Made by a program: the position numbers and the translations under genes | Assembly (NCBI RefSeq): GCF_000499845.2 | Contig: NC_023759.2 | Location: forward strand, 36,056,273 to 36,120,272 | From: Phaseolus vulgaris | Lineage: Eukaryota; Streptophyta; Magnoliopsida; Fabales; Fabaceae | Length of the DNA stretch: 64,000 nucleotides | Direction of reading: 5' to 3' | Shown here: positions 1 to 16,320 of the stretch, piece after piece | Layout of the letters: every line of letters starts with the position of its first letter | Numbering within the stretch: the stretch's first letter is position 1 | Notes under the pieces: model-generated | What the model saw: the letters and a program-made list of their open reading frames with translations, nothing else | Database searches by the model: none | Told to the model about the DNA's origin: nothing

Positions 1-143
1 CTGGGATATGATGATTAAAATTACAGTAGGATTTGTTATGTGGTGACTCTTATTTTATTATTGTGCTAACTGCCTTTTATAACTTATTTTTACATCATTT
101 TAAATCCTTATGTTTGAGCTCTAATTATTGCTTCTCCTAACAG

Positions 144-5328
<5,185 letters not shown>

Positions 5329-8045
5329 AGATTTTGTAACTAATGTCTCGCATATTTCCAGCCCTGTGGATTGACATTTTTGGGGAGACTGCTACATTGG
5401 CTCTCTTGTTGATCAACAGTTCCTAGTTCCCAATTTCTTGGTTCAAGTCTAACTGCAAATACTGGTGGCAAAGTTGAGTCAAGACAGACGAAGCTGTATA
5501 TCCTAGGTTCAGGTTGTATATATTAGTCCTTAACGATATACTGATAGTTTGTACAGATTGGGCCATCCTTACTCGAGTTGATTTTTTGTGCGCCACAGCC
5601 AATATTTATTTCAAATGTTTAATATATACCATGATCTTGCTTGCCACTCTTGTAAGTCCGCCGCATGATTAATATACCATGATTTGAATCTCTCTTTACC
5701 AAGTTTAAAAATAACTTGTTCAATTAATCTGTATCAACTAGTTGTGGGATTGATCAAACTTAGAAGCCGGTGGTGGATAAATGCTAAGCTTGAAGAGTAT
5801 CAATCTCATTATCAGTAGTGATGTAGGGATCACCTCTGTACTCCATCTTTTAGTATTTCACAAAAGGACCAAACTTGTTCAAATAATCTCCATACAGTGA
5901 ATGCTTGTAAATCAGCTTTAATTTCCCGTTTTATTAAATAAGGCTATTAATCATCATCTCTGCAACTGCAAGGATGTGGAGGTGATTGACCAATCTCAGC
6001 TATTTCTTATAATATATAAATATAAGTTACAAAAAGATTGTATTGAAATTAGCAGTGTAGGGTTGTTTTAGATCATTTAAAAGCATGTCAATCTTTTCTT
6101 TTCTAAAGGTGGCTAGAAAAAAATGGATACAAATTCTTTGAAACTGTCAAAATTATTGATCTTAACTGCAATCATATTAAATTTCTGGTGGGTTTTTGTC
6201 TGCAAAAAAATAACCCTCAGTAGTTCAAGCCAGTTCATACCAGCCATACTGGTATTACTTCCAAAAACTAAAAGCGTAAAGAGTTTATTGAAATAAGTTA
6301 AAATAGCTTTCATAGATATATCTTTAACTATTTTTCATGAGATCTCTCAATCATCTCCGCAAAAAATTTGAAGTAAACTCTTCCAAACACATTAAATATG
6401 TTATCGTTTATCTTTCCTATAATGATTAAATGTAGTGCATTTTGCATGTGCTTGTTGTCCAAACAACCGAAGATACTGCATCAAAATCTTTCTTTACTAT
6501 TTTTAATTAAAACTTAACTTGTTTGATGTTTGGTGTTGATAATCATATTATATAATGTAATATACATTACTGGCTTATAGAAATAGTTTCGACCAGGTGT
6601 GAGGCCATGAAACACAAGTTCATATCCGAGTATGGATATAATCGAAGGTATCACTAACAAATAATGTTAAGTAAATTAAGTACAGTTGATGAAATATTCT
6701 ATACACCAAAGTGCATAATATATACAAGACAAAGGTTTTATTGAGCATGATGGTGGATGTGATAGTCTATGAAGGTGAAAAATAAAATAACTAGAACGAT
6801 CATAACTGTGATTAAAGTATAAAGGGGTGGAACATTAGCTTTCCCCCATAACAAGTGAGAAAAACCATAAAAAATTACAAAAAGTAGCTGGTACATGTTT
6901 ACACATGGAAACCTTGATATAAGTTGCATGAACAACAATAACTTTTTTTTTTTTGTATAGTTTAATAACATCAAATGAGGTCTACAAATTTATGTGCACA
7001 AGGCTCACTTGGTTTACTACTCAATTTAGGAGTGTAAGGAGTAGCTTGATATATAAATATTTTGAGAGTGTGTAATCTAGGCAACATGTAACTATATACT
7101 TTTTGTAATATTCAAAATTCACAACAATCTTTCACATATTGCAAAAGGCAATAGAAATAAAGAAGAAAATCATGAGTCTCATCTAAGATGTAATGAACAA
7201 TTTCTAAATTGAGAAACTTAACATATAATAAGCTATGAACCAAAAAATATTTAGATTGTGCTAATGATTTCCCACATTTCTTATTCGTTTTTTATCCTTA
7301 CTAGGTCATGCATATTCCCGATATTTATTAATGCTCTAGAGATCTTGTCAATATCTCATGCAATTGGCCCCACTCGACACTCATATATGTAATTTCATCA
7401 AGTGTATGCTGCAAATCATACACCATTTGTAATGCGCACCAAGTATCAAACAATACATACATCATACTTAAATTAAATATCCATGTGCTTACTCTATGTT
7501 TACAGGGAATGCCCGTCTTCCAAAAAGATTCGTTCAAAATCAGATATCAAAGATTTCTCGAGATGCAAGATAAAGTTGTTTCCTTCAATCAACCTTCTAA
7601 CACAAAGAGTTTGTCATATTATATGGAAAAATTTAATTTTAATAAGTATATTAAGATTGGTCATTAATTCTCATTATATTATTGCATATTGTTGCTATGT
7701 TTTACATTATGTGTAAAGGTGTTTGTCCTTATTTTAGAAAATGTATGATAAAAATTTCTATTTTTGTGAGGGATTTTCCTGTAGTAGTTAATTAGCAATT
7801 GAGATCAAAGTTCATGTCAATATTTAATATAATCATCTATGTCTAATATAGTATCACATCATTCAGGAGTTGATGTCAATGACATATTTATATATACCTT
7901 CCTCTCTTAACCAGAGACGTCTTTTAAGAACAACATCGTAACGAAGCTTTCAACTCCAAAGCGGACAATATAGTTTCACATCAATTATTTCTTGACTGGG
8001 GGCTTGTTTTGGTTTTGAGATAGTATCACTAGAGTCAATTACTAT
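5329..8045. other. INO80 3' UTR, then AT-rich intergenic DNA
   Basis: The first few hundred bases after the INO80 stop are probably its 3' UTR. The rest is AT-rich and shows no gene I can support. On the minus strand, about 6738-6900 could encode a short hydrophobic peptide of about 50 residues ending in a His-rich tail, and 7330-7537 has a 69-codon open frame. Neither resembles a known family and neither has clear splice or promoter signals, so I leave both uncalled. Confidence 0.5.
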
Positions 8046-8341
8046 TGCAAGATACCAGAGACAATTACAAAAATAAGAAGAGGGGAAATTTTGGTGATTT
8101 GGGAGGAACAATGAAACAGAGAGAAGAACAAAGAATAGAGGAAACTCTCGTGTAGAATCTGAATATTATTCAATTGCATTCGAAAAGAGTAAAAAAGAGT
8201 CTGATATACATGGGGGTACAAAGATACTAACTAGACTAAAATACATACAGGCTCATATTACATATGAGCAGGCCCATATTACATATAGGCCCAATCAGAA
8301 AAAATAAAAACAGTAAATAAAAAATGTCTAATATTTTATCA
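8046..8341 (-). repeat. 3' LTR of copia element
   Basis: It aligns along its whole length with 13895-14178. Shared blocks include the stretch around GCATTCGAAAAGAG and the end CTAATATTTTAT. It starts TGCAAG and ends ATCA on the plus strand, so the element-strand termini are TG and CA. It is longer than its partner because a short segment around CATATTACATAT...GGCCC (about 8254-8292) is tandemly duplicated. Confidence 0.93.
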
Positions 8342-8350
8342 GCCCCCCTC
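8342..8350 (-). other. Polypurine tract of copia element
   Basis: The minus strand reads GAGGGGGGC immediately before the 3' LTR. This is the expected position and composition for the plus-strand DNA primer of an LTR retrotransposon. Confidence 0.8.
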
Positions 8351-8351
8351 A

Positions 8352-11300
8352 AACTGGGAGTATATGTTTCTCGTTCCCAACTTGGAAAGCAGAGTGTTGA
8401 ACTGGGTTGTAGGAAGAGGTTTGGTGAATAAATATGCAGCTTGAAGAGAGGATGATATTGGCAGAAGTTTAAGAAGTCCAGCATTGAGTTTTTCCCTCAC
8501 CACATGGCAGTCGATTTCGATATGCTTTGTCCTTTCATGGAACACTTGGTTGTTTACAATCTGAATTGCAGCTTAATTGTCATAGTAAAGCAAAGATGGC
8601 TAGCAGGTATGTGAAGATCATCTAGCAGGTATGTGATCCACTGGATCTCATAGGTAGTGGCAGCTAGGGCACAATACTCGGTTTTAGATGAACTTCCTTA
8701 TATGGTTTGTTGTTTTTTAGATTTCCAAATAAACAGAAAAACCAATTATATATTTTCTAGTTTCGGGACAAGTTGCCCAATCAGAATCACTATAGACTTT
8801 TAATTGAATGGAAGTTTGACTATAAAAGAATATACCTGTTCCAGGAGCATTATTCAGATATCGAAGAACACGCATGGCTGCCTGATGATGCTCATTTGTC
8901 GGTTTGGAGACAAATTGGCTGAGGTGATTTACCGAGAAAGCAATATTAAGACGGGTATTTGTTAGATAGATGAGACATCCAATGAGATGCCTATATGTAG
9001 TGACTTCCTTATCAAGAGGAACACCTTTGGTTGCTGATAATTTTGATGTGTGAAGCATACGTGTATGCACAATGTTAGAATTAATGACCTTAACAAGAGG
9101 GGGTGAATTGTTTAAAGAATTTTTTTCGCAAATACTGGTTAAGAATGAAGATTAATGATGATTTACAGATCAAAGAATCAGATCAACCAAGAAAACAAAT
9201 TTATTAAAACTGTTATCAGAAAAACAATCGGTTGAAAATACGATTTAACCGATTGTTTATGGCAGCAGAGATGAAATCACAAGTCAAACAGATTTTAAAT
9301 GAGTGAGAGAGAGAAGATCACACAAACAATTATATTGGTTCACTCCTTACCATAGCTACATCCAGTCCCCAGCAAACCATTAGGTATTCCACTAGGTATC
9401 CAACAACAGATTACAACACACCACAACCATAAAGAGGTGATCTTGACCACTCAAGAACACACACCCTCTTTGATTTCTAACACACACAATAAAAACAACC
9501 CTCTGACTTTATAGATACACATATTACAAGTATTAAAACTGAAAAACAATTACAAGAGAATATGGAACATATTACACCTTATTACAGGAAATCACAGTTA
9601 CTCCTAATCCACTTTTTAACCAAAGCATAGCTCAAGACAATCTTGCTTTCTTGAATCCAAACTTTCACAAAAATGTATTCTCAATCACTTTTCTCTCTCT
9701 TGAAATAGGAAGGGTAACCCCAGCTTTATAGCTCATCAAACTACCCGTTTTAATCAGTTAAATATGAGCCAAAATAGTTTGTAAATAATTGAAAACAAAT
9801 ATAACAGATTTATGAAAAGTTGTTAAGAAATTAAAAAATAACCGGTTGAAATGTCAATTTATCTGGTTGAATTGGTTTAACAGTTAAGCCAACAAAAACC
9901 AAAAAAGTTCAAAAACCCTTCACACAGGCTGTGAAGGAAAAACAACCAATTAAAACGAGAAATCAACAGGTTGTTTTTCACTTAGCTTTGAAAAACGTTT
10001 TTCTTTTTAAAACCAGATTGATTCAGTTGTGAATTTGATTAAGAGTGTATCTAGCAAATTCTAAACTACCTAGAACTAAACCCTAAACACAACAACAAAG
10101 TCTTCAAGTTGTCTTCATGGATTTGGAGGCATCAAAACTTCATTTTCAACACACAGAAGCACAACCAAGCATTCCAACGTCTTTGAGTAAATCCAGGGCG
10201 TACTTCTTTGACTTAAGTGGATGCCAGTGTCATTGCATGCTACTTCAATGCCCAGAAAATAGGTTAAGTCATCCAGATTTTTGATGAGGAAGAAATTGTT
10301 CAACAGATTTGTTATATTGGATATCTCCATGGGGTTGTTCCCGGTGAGGACAATGTCATCCACATAGACAAGGATTTCCATGGTCTATTTGTCATCATGT
10401 TTCAAAAACAAAGAGTGCAGCAGTGGAAATATTATATTTGTGAGAAATTACAAAAATTGAAAGCTTAGCATACAATTGCCTTCCTGCTTGTTTGAGGCCA
10501 TAAAGTGACTTTCTGAGGCGACAAACCAGGTTTGTAGATAAAGAGTGAAGTCTTGGAGGCAGAACCATGTATATTTCTTCATCTAACTCCCCATGTAGAA
10601 AAACATTGTTGACATCAAGTTGCTTTAGTGTCCAGTTGTTAGTTGGTGTCAAGGCAAGAAGCAGCCTAAGAGTAGTTAACTTTGCTACAAGAGCAAAGGT
10701 ATGTAGAAAATCAAGACCCTCGATTTGGGTGTAGCTCTTTGCTACTAAACGGGCTTTGTAACGTTCAGTAGGGCCATCAACCTTGTGTTTAATTTTATAC
10801 CCCCAGTGGCAATTTTCCCTGGAGGGAGCTCGATTATGGACCAGGTTTTATTATCTTCAAGTGCCTTAAGTTCTTCCTTCGTTGCTTGGACCCAATATGG
10901 GTGCACGATAGCTTCCTCATAGTTTTGAGGCTCCTCGGTAGATGAAATCAACATGATTGTATGTTTGAAATTATCAGACAAAGAATTGTAATTTAAAAAG
11001 GAATTAATTGGGTACTTAGTACTTACTGTATTATTACTGATATTGGATACCTCAAAGTCTTGTAAATAAGTTGGCCTTCATCTGCTGCGAGTTGATCTTC
11101 TAGGAGAAACAATAACATTATCACTTTGTTCAATCTCAACATTAGTTTCAAAAGTGTTATCAAGTAAAACATCATGAACATTATTTTCAGATTGCATATC
11201 AAGATCATCATAAGTCTGGGCATAATGATCGGGAATAGGCAAAGATAGACTATTTCAATCATTGTTTTGTACATGCTTGGAGTGATTAGGAAAACAATTC

Positions 11301-12560
11301 TCATGAAAAACAACATTTCTGGATAAATCTATTTTTTGATTTTTGAGGTTTAAAAAGAGGAAACCTTTTGTATTAGGTTTAAAACCGAGAAAAACACCAG
11401 AAACAACACGGTTGTCCATTTTTTTTCTATGAGCAAAAATGGTAGAAGAGTAACATAGACATCCAAAAACACGCAGATGATAAATATCACACAATTTTTT
11501 GTATAATTTTTCATAGGGAGAAGCATTATTAAGCAACGGAGTAGGCATACAATTAATAAAAAAAAGCAGCATGTTGCACACTAAAACACCAAAATATAGC
11601 AAGAATACTAGAATGAAAAAGTAAAGCCCGAGTGACATTCAAGAGGTGTTGATGTTTTCTCTCAATAATGCCATTTTGTTCGGGTGTCTCAATACAAGTA
11701 GTTTGATGTATAATGCCTTTGGATGCAAATAAATCATGCATGGAAAATTCAATGCCATTTTCAGTGCGAATAATTTTAACTTTGGTAGAAAACTGATTTT
11801 CAACATAGGTTATAAAATTGGTAACATTAGCCCTGACTTCAGATTTATTATGCATAGGAAAAATCCAGGTATACCTAGTAAAATCATCTACTATAGTAAG
11901 AAAAAATTATGACCAAGCATTGAAACAACAGAACAAGGACCCCAAATGTCAATATGAAGTAATTCAAAAGGTTGAGCAGTTCTAGTATCACTAAGGGAAA
12001 AAATAAAGTTTTCTTTGTTTTGCTTGATGACAAACATCACAAATGAAATCTTTATCAATATGAATATTAGGGTAATAGGTTTGCAGAAATTTTAACCTTT
12101 CTTCTGAAGGATGACCCATTCTGAGGTGCCAGATATTTGTTTGTTTTGTAGTATAACTTAGAACATTTTTGTCAACTTTGTTGAAGACATATAGACCAGC
12201 CACAACATCAACTGTACCAATCTTGTCTTTGGTTATGGAATTCTATATCAAACACTCAGCTGAAGAGAAAATAAGCTCACATTTAAGTGATGTGGTCAAT
12301 GGAGATATAGAAATCAAATTAAAAGAAAAATTTGGCACATATAAAACATTTTTCAAAACAAATTTATTGTTGAAAAAGACTGTACCAGAGTAGGAGGCAG
12401 TGACAAAATTTCCGTTAGGAATTTTAATAATAATGGGTTTAATATATATGATGTAAAATTAGATATGTCAAAACAAACATGATCTGTTGCACCAGAATCT
12501 AGAATCCAAGCATGCTTATTGAAGATAAAATTTTGAAATCTATTCTGATTACTTGTTATA
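8352..12560 (-). pseudogene. Broken copia pol: protease, integrase, reverse transcriptase, RNase H
   Basis: Minus-strand pieces occur in copia order. Protease has the active-site motif DSGATDHV near 12490-12510. The integrase zinc-binding part reads HLRMGHPS...CDVCHQAKQ (12003-12130). The integrase core is at 11553-11855, reverse transcriptase at 10981-10115 with YVDDIVLTGN near 10350, and RNase H at 9070-8352 with a C-terminal HTKHIEIDCH segment. Several frameshifts and stops separate the pieces. In the integrase the usual D-N-G motif reads TENGIEF, so the second catalytic Asp is replaced by Glu. The reverse transcriptase is split by the solo LTR at 9073-10151; the reading frame is continuous on either side of that insertion. 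These are remnants, not an expressed gene. Confidence 0.9.
9073..10151 (+). mobile_element. Solo LTR nested in copia reverse transcriptase (family copy 1)
   Basis: A 1,079-bp insertion begins TGTTAG and ends TCAACA, so it has the TG...CA ends and short terminal inverted repeats (TGTT/AACA) of an LTR. The flanking 5-mers are CACAA (9068-9072) and CACAG (10152-10156), a target-site duplication with one mismatch. Removing the segment leaves the host reverse-transcriptase frame continuous. There is no coding sequence, primer-binding site or internal domain inside. A second copy of the family lies at 42088-43278 in the opposite orientation; both share the block AGAGGGGGTGAATTG near one end and a block around GGACTGGATGTAGCT. 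The orientation given is arbitrary. Confidence 0.85.
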
Positions 12561-12569
12561 GCATAATTT

Positions 12570-13762
12570 TGATCCTTAGGATCGACAAAAAGGGAACCAA
12601 TCTGGTTCACTTGTGCTTGACTGTTTGAGACACTTACATTCTTCAAAAAATCTGAAAGGATTTTGAACTGACTTTGGTTAATACGGAAGTCACCACTACC
12701 AATATTTTTATTATGATCTTGGCCACCAGCAACGTCTTCTTGAGCAATAATATTGCCATGAGAAAAATTACTATTTTGAAATCTATACCCCGGGGGGTAT
12801 CCATGCTTCTTATAGTAGACATCCACAGTGTGCCCATTCTTATTACAGTAAGTAAAAACCCTTTTATTATTGTCACTAGATCTTGACCCTTTTTCATCTT
12901 GGTTAGGATAGCCATTTTTCTTGAAACATACAGTTTCATTATGACCCAGCTTTCCACAAAAAGAATAGGTGACAAAATTGACATTGGTATGAATAATAGA
13001 ATTATTGTTATTGACATGAGCAACTAAAACACTACTGTTAAATTGTCGTTCTTGTTGAACAACTAGAGAAAAAATCTTAGTAATAGAAGGGACATGCTCC
13101 ATGAGAAGAACATGGGCCTTTATGTTATTGTACTGATCATGAGGCCACGCAAAAATTGCATGGCCTGATCCTCTCTTTTTCTTTGGGCAATAACAGAAGA
13201 ACCATTATAGGTGAAAACATGATCAGGTCTAAAATTATCTAACTCATCCCAGATGACCCTAAGTTTGGTGAAATAATCAGTAACAAAAAGATCATCTTGA
13301 TTGAGAGAAGATGCCTCTATTTGAAAGGTCAGAAATACGAGACAAATCACCTTGTGAGAAGCGAGCTTTAAGGTCATTCCAGACATCCAGTGCATTTTCC
13401 ATCTATATGATGCTTTTGCATATGGAGACAGAAACCGAATGCACAAGCCAAGACGCCACCGCCACCATGTTATTGTAGCGCATCTAAGACGCGAAGGTGG
13501 GATCCAATTCAAAGGGTTAAGGTATCACACCTTTGATAAAATCTAACTTGTTCTTTGCACTTAGCGCAGTGATGACCAAGCGACTCCAAAAGTGGTAATT
13601 TGGTGAATCGAGAACAGGAGATACGAGAGGGGTCGCAGGGTTTTCACTCGGGTGCAAATACAAGAAGTTCTGAGCGAGATTGTCACTTTGAGTAGAGTTC
13701 TTGTTCTGGTTAAGGTTAGGGTTTTCGTTTTGATTGGGGTTTTTCGTAGCCATTGAAACCAA
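12570..13762 (-). pseudogene. Broken copia gag
   Basis: The minus-strand frame starting at 13762 opens with a polar Asn-rich N-terminus, then the retrotransposon gag feature SPNYHFWSRLV. After a frame change near 13515 it continues with WDELDNFRPD (about 13220-13260) and, at about 12800-12970, two zinc-knuckle relics of the form C-x2-C-x4-H-x4-C. The second knuckle is damaged (CNKNGHTVDVYY lacks the last Cys). The frame shifts at least twice before the protease. Its position just inside the primer-binding site fits gag. Confidence 0.85.
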
Positions 13763-13877
13763 AGCTTTAAAACTGCAAAAGAGAAAAACTCGTTAATAAA
13801 AAAGAGAGAACAATCGAAAAAGAATTGCGGAAGAACAAGACATTAAGAATGAAGGAGGGATCGTAGTGCACGTAACA

Positions 13878-13891
13878 GAGCTTTGATACCA
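13878..13891 (-). other. Primer-binding site (initiator tRNA-Met type)
   Basis: The minus strand reads TGGTATCAAAGCTC three bases inside the 5' LTR. TGGTATCA is the usual complement of the initiator tRNA-Met 3' end in plant copia elements. One later base (A for G) differs from the common form TGGTATCAGAGC. Confidence 0.88.
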
Positions 13892-13894
13892 TAT

Positions 13895-14178
13895 TGCAGG
13901 ATACCAGGACAATTACAGAAATAAGAAGAGGGGAAAATTGGGTGCTTCAGGGGGGGGGAACAGTGAAACAGAGAGAAGAACAGAGAAGAGAGGAAACCCT
14001 TGTGTAGAATTTGAATATTATTCAATTGCATTCGAAAAGAGTAAAAAAGAGCCTGAGATACATGGGGGTGCAGAGATACTAACTAGACTAAAATACATAC
14101 AAACTCATATTACATATGAGCAGGCCCAATCAGAAAAAATAAAAAATAGTAAATAAAAAAATGTCTAATATTTTATGA
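13895..14178 (-). repeat. 5' LTR of copia element
   Basis: The partner of 8046-8341 with many small differences, including a run of nine G near 13950, which points to an old insertion. The inner edge TGCAGG matches the other LTR. The outer edge reads TTTTATGA where the partner has TTTTATCA, so the terminal dinucleotide is mutated. Confidence 0.92.
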
Positions 14179-16228
14179 ATCACCACATCTTGATGTATTG
14201 TCTGTTTTGAAATTTAAAGCTCCGTCACAATTTTGTCCTTAAAAGACACCTTGAAAAGTTAAAGTAGAAATATGAATATAAATTGTTATTAGTCTCAAAC
14301 CCCTAAAAAATATGAGATTATATTGAGACCTACCAAAACACTTCTAAGATTTTTTAAAATTATAAATTTATATTATTTAAATTCGTCTTATACACATAAA
14401 TATATATTATTAATAAAAAAATTGAACTAATTAATCCAACTTAAATATAGTCTAACTTCATTGATAAATCAAAGGAACACCTCATCTCTAAACTAACACA
14501 AACATTCACATCAAAGAGAGATAATCACGTGAACATTAATTATGAATATCAATTGGATCACCTAAATTGAAGTGGCATAGTACTTGAGAATTAGTTATAC
14601 CTGAATCTAATTACATTTATCCAGAGGCTAAAAATGGTCCATCTAAGAAGAAATTGATGAACATGAATAATTTAAAAAAGAGGAGCTCAAACATAGGCAG
14701 AGAGACATAAGAAACAGAACATTAAATGTGTGTCCGGTAACACCAAAAAAGGACAAAAAGTATGAGTATATGTCATATTCAAAGATTGGGAAGGAGAGTT
14801 CACATGAAGATTTGAGGAAAGTCATATACTAATTAATATTAATTACCGTTGGGGAAGTTGGCCTCACCCAAACACTTTTAATGCCAATACTTTCATATGG
14901 GTGCCACCCTTCTCAAAATCACTCCACATTAATATCATACACCAAATCAATCTTCATTACACCTGTTTATCCATCTCACATCACCAAAACCAAAAGGCTA
15001 CACTCTCCTTTCAACCCTATCAAATTTTTTTTCCTTAATTTCGAATCTCATTCAGTATATAAAAATCATGTTAATGGAGACGAATTTTAAATTATTAAAT
15101 AGACTAATTAGTTAGTAACTAATTAGATTCAGGAGTACGTGGTTGCTACAATTACCAATTTGAATTCAGGTGAAAGAACAACTCCCATTAGAGTTGCCTT
15201 ATGCATCTTTTGGATGTTATATAAATTACACCAATACAAATGGATTCATTAGTGCTTAAAACATAAGAGATACTTCTCAAAACGTTTGAACTTGCATGAA
15301 GGGAAGCGTTAATGTTTACTACTTAATTTTGTTTTGAGCAACTTTGTCTTGAATAAAACCAAAAAATAATTTTTATCTTATTTTTTTAGTCTTAATTTAG
15401 TTCCATAAATTGATCATTCTGTTGATTTTTTATATTAGTAGTATTAATTTCAATTGATGTGACAAACATTTAACATTTTTTATATATTTATACGTGCTAT
15501 TAAGTTGACTAGATTAGTATAATAAACTAATAGAAAAACTAATTAGATCTAGCGTATTAATTTCGAGATATTTAAGTACTTTTTATTTTTAAAAAGTATA
15601 GGATAAACTAAAATGTATTTTGGTGTAATTTCTATTACAAATTTTATTTTTGATATGTTATTTGGTTTTAGTGTACAAGTTGTAGCAATAGAAAGGTAGG
15701 AATGAAAAAAAAAAAAAAAAAAGTGGGGTCATGAGATGAATGAGTTGAAGTAAATCAACCCAGCAGTGTAGGACCATAAGTTTGTAGTTACCAGCACGAA
15801 AGTTTGGTTTTATATTGACACAACCGCGTCTTATAGTTGGGTAGATCAACTAACAAGAGACGGAGAAAACAAAGTTTGATGGTGTTTGGTTTTTTTCCCC
15901 TTCCCTCATACCTATTCTCTTGGCTTCCCACGTGCCATTCTTCAAAACTAGAAGAAAAATTGAAGAGCACTACTTTGTGTCTATGTGTGTATATAAGTAA
16001 GCAAGGTTTCATGCATTGCATGCTTCAATTAATTTTAGAGTAGGATAGGCTTAATTTTCTGGTTAGAAAATTTTGCTCAGACCAAAATTAATGTTCAGCT
16101 TTGGTCAAGCAACACCCACCAAAAGGATTTGATTTTCCATTGCTGTATGTTTTGCTAAGTCAATTCTTATGGTAAATAGAAAAGTATTCATTGGTCGGTA
16201 AGGGGAAAGTGGGTGCATAAGATTGAGG
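14179..16228. other. Intergenic DNA between copia element and GPDH gene
   Basis: AT-rich with no gene I can support. A CACGTG G-box core sits at 15929-15934, about 390 bp before the dehydrogenase start codon, and may belong to its promoter. A run of about 18 A lies at 15705-15722. Confidence 0.45.
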
Positions 16229-16237
16229 TTATATAAG
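16229..16237 (+). promoter_or_regulatory. Probable TATA box of the GPDH gene
   Basis: TTATATAAG lies 84 bp before the ATG at 16321. With the usual 25-35 bp spacing, transcription would start near 16260-16270 and give a 5' UTR of about 50-60 bases. This rests on sequence match and spacing only. Confidence 0.55.
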
Positions 16238-16320
16238 AGTCTGAGTTATTGAAGTTCATAAGTCATCCCTGGTTGTTTTTTCAAGACTTGTTGGTCCTAT
16301 AGAGCATAGAGGGAAGCATA

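Larger units (their letters stand above)
8046..14178 (-). mobile_element. Ty1/copia LTR retrotransposon, decayed, minus strand
   Basis: A 6.1-kb copia element read from right to left. It has two LTRs (284 bp at 13895-14178 and 296 bp at 8046-8341), a primer-binding site matching initiator tRNA-Met beside the 5' LTR, and a purine tract beside the 3' LTR. Gag, protease, integrase, reverse transcriptase and RNase H remnants lie in the normal copia order between them, broken by frameshifts and stops. The reverse transcriptase is interrupted by a 1,079-bp solo LTR at 9073-10151. The 3' LTR edge keeps TG...CA, but the outer 5' LTR edge reads TC where TG is expected. No convincing target-site duplication is seen (ACTAT on the left, ATCAC on the right). 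The element is not autonomous. Confidence 0.93.

Noticed and set aside
6738..6974. Short hydrophobic minus-strand reading frame with a His-rich end
   Set aside because: No family resemblance, no promoter or splice context, and AT-rich surroundings; open frames of this size are expected by chance.
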